From Alkalihalobacillus sp. BA299 (lineage in GTDB: Bacteria; Bacillota; Bacilli; Bacillales; Bacillaceae_F): a DNA stretch of 64,000 nucleotides. Made by a program: the position numbers and the translations under genes. The stretch spans positions 124,001 to 188,000 of the forward strand of contig NZ_JAFLJM010000002.1 of NCBI RefSeq assembly GCF_017745675.1, written 5' to 3'. This document shows positions 63,384 to 64,000 of this stretch, one piece after another. Within the stretch, counting starts at the first letter, position 1. Each line of letters opens with the position of its first letter. A model generated the notes under the pieces. The model had not been told where the DNA came from, ran no database searches, and saw only the letters and a list, made by a program, of their open reading frames with translations.

Positions 63384-63947
63384 TTAGGATACATACGAGG
63401 AATCTTCACCATCTATTTTTCCTTGTTGTTTTTGAAAGGTGATCCATACTCCTTTTGAAAAGAAGTTTTTTAACAGGAGTAAAATGATTTCAATCGCAAT
63501 ACATCCAAAACCAATTGGTACTAAAAATAAAAATGGATACACTGGAAAAAGATAACCTGCTGCTGGAAACGATGCGTTTTTTTCGGTTCCAGTTAATCCA
63601 TAATCAAATGAATAGTAAGTAATCAAGACAACAATGATCAGCTCCAATAGAAGCAGGAGGATGTGTATTGTTTTTTGGAATATCTTAGGGGCTTTTTCGA
63701 TGATCATTGAAATTCGCGGCATAATCCCAGATGAATACGCATATAGAATGATCGGAAATGCAGCGAGAGGCATTAAATAATTTCGAACCATTTCATAACT
63801 ACCTGGTATAGAAGAGGACAAGAGATTTCTAGATAATACATCCAAAGTTATAAATAAAATCATCCCAAAGATTGCAATTCCACTAAGGATATTCCCTCCT
63901 TTTTTGATATATTCAAAGTATCCATATACTTGTTCTAATTTTGCCAA
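63384..63947 (-). CDS. TRAP transporter small permease DctQ
   Basis: A 187-residue protein with four membrane helices in the DctQ pattern: GGNILSGIAIFGMILFITLD, LSRNLLSSSIPGSYEMVRNY, IHILLLLLELIIVVLI and FLFLVPIGFGCIAIEII. The start is TTG with GAGAGG upstream. TRAP systems also need a binding protein (DctP) and a large permease (DctM). DctM is not downstream here, where it usually follows. Confidence 0.85.
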   Translation of the reverse strand: MAKLEQVYGYFEYIKKGGNILSGIAIFGMILFITLDVLSRNLLSSSIPGSYEMVRNYLMPLAAFPIILYAYSSGIMPRISMIIEKAPKIFQKTIHILLLLLELIIVVLITYYSFDYGLTGTEKNASFPAAGYLFPVYPFLFLVPIGFGCIAIEIILLLLKNFFSKGVWITFQKQQGKIDGEDSSYVS

Positions 63948-63970
63948 TTTGATTCACCTCTCTCATTCTC

Positions 63971-64000
63971 TTATTTAACCGTAGAAGGTAACCATGTTAC
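63971..64000 (-). CDS. C-terminal end of the upstream TRAP gene (partial)
   Basis: A frame entering from the right edge reads VTWLPSTVK and stops 23 bp before the DctQ start. Position suggests the TRAP binding protein DctP. Only nine codons are visible, so the identity is a guess. Confidence 0.35.
   Translation of the reverse strand, partial: VTWLPSTVK

Overview
The window is a low-GC Gram-positive, endospore-forming chromosome segment of Bacillaceae type, most likely from the alkaliphilic or halotolerant Bacillus relatives. The yvyE-degS-degU neighbourhood, a GerA-type germinant receptor set, a SleB-like cortex hydrolase, a Spo0E-like phosphatase, strong AGGAGG ribosome binding sites and frequent TTG/GTG starts all point this way. 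The genus call is inference. I found no rRNA, tRNA or CRISPR.

Left part (0-19 kb): a Spo0E-like gene; a PAS-GGDEF-EAL cyclic-di-GMP enzyme behind a c-di-GMP-I riboswitch plus terminator; degU and degS; structured repeats of about 124 and 148 bp; yvyE; an SH3-rich N-acetylmuramoyl-L-alanine amidase; a broken Fic gene fused to a repeat copy; a SleB/YkvT-like hydrolase; and a ferric-type ABC importer (ATPase, binding protein, double permease) with a metallo-beta-lactamase (MBL) gene behind it and a divergent LysR regulator. A second c-di-GMP-I riboswitch precedes a 125-aa orphan gene.

Middle (19-39 kb): envelope and small genes, a sigma-70-like factor, a truncated RelE/ParE toxin, then a split germination locus: two tandem GerAB paralogues, each followed by a very small membrane protein, facing a gerAA-gerAC pair that has no B gene. 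Next comes a nine-gene minus-strand cluster: a UgpABCE-like importer with two different MBL hydrolases (one a predicted surface lipoprotein), two HAD phosphatases and a DeoR regulator. Two exact-register 31-bp direct repeats lie in front of it. I read this as a scavenging system for a phosphorylated or phosphodiester compound, possibly nucleotides. It is the best candidate for an undescribed pathway.

Right part (39-64 kb): a complete pseudaminic acid operon (pseB-pseC-pseF-pseG/pseH fusion-pseI) with a sigma-D-like promoter; an algal-type vanadium haloperoxidase homologue; a catabolic operon (M20 amidohydrolase, aldehyde dehydrogenase, HIBADH-like dehydrogenase, DUF3100 membrane proteins) behind a GAF-PucR regulator; a phnDCEE-like importer ending in a tyrosine-phosphatase-like gene, with a divergent GntR regulator and a perfect palindromic operator; and an acyl-CoA ligase / PEP-mutase-family lyase / TRAP small permease operon running off the right edge. 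The catabolic operon lies between two direct copies of a segment of about 0.55 kb. Each copy carries an operon terminator and the last 46 bp of the phosphatase gene, which suggests a recent rearrangement. A family of arrays of units of about 20 bp recurs in four intergenic regions.
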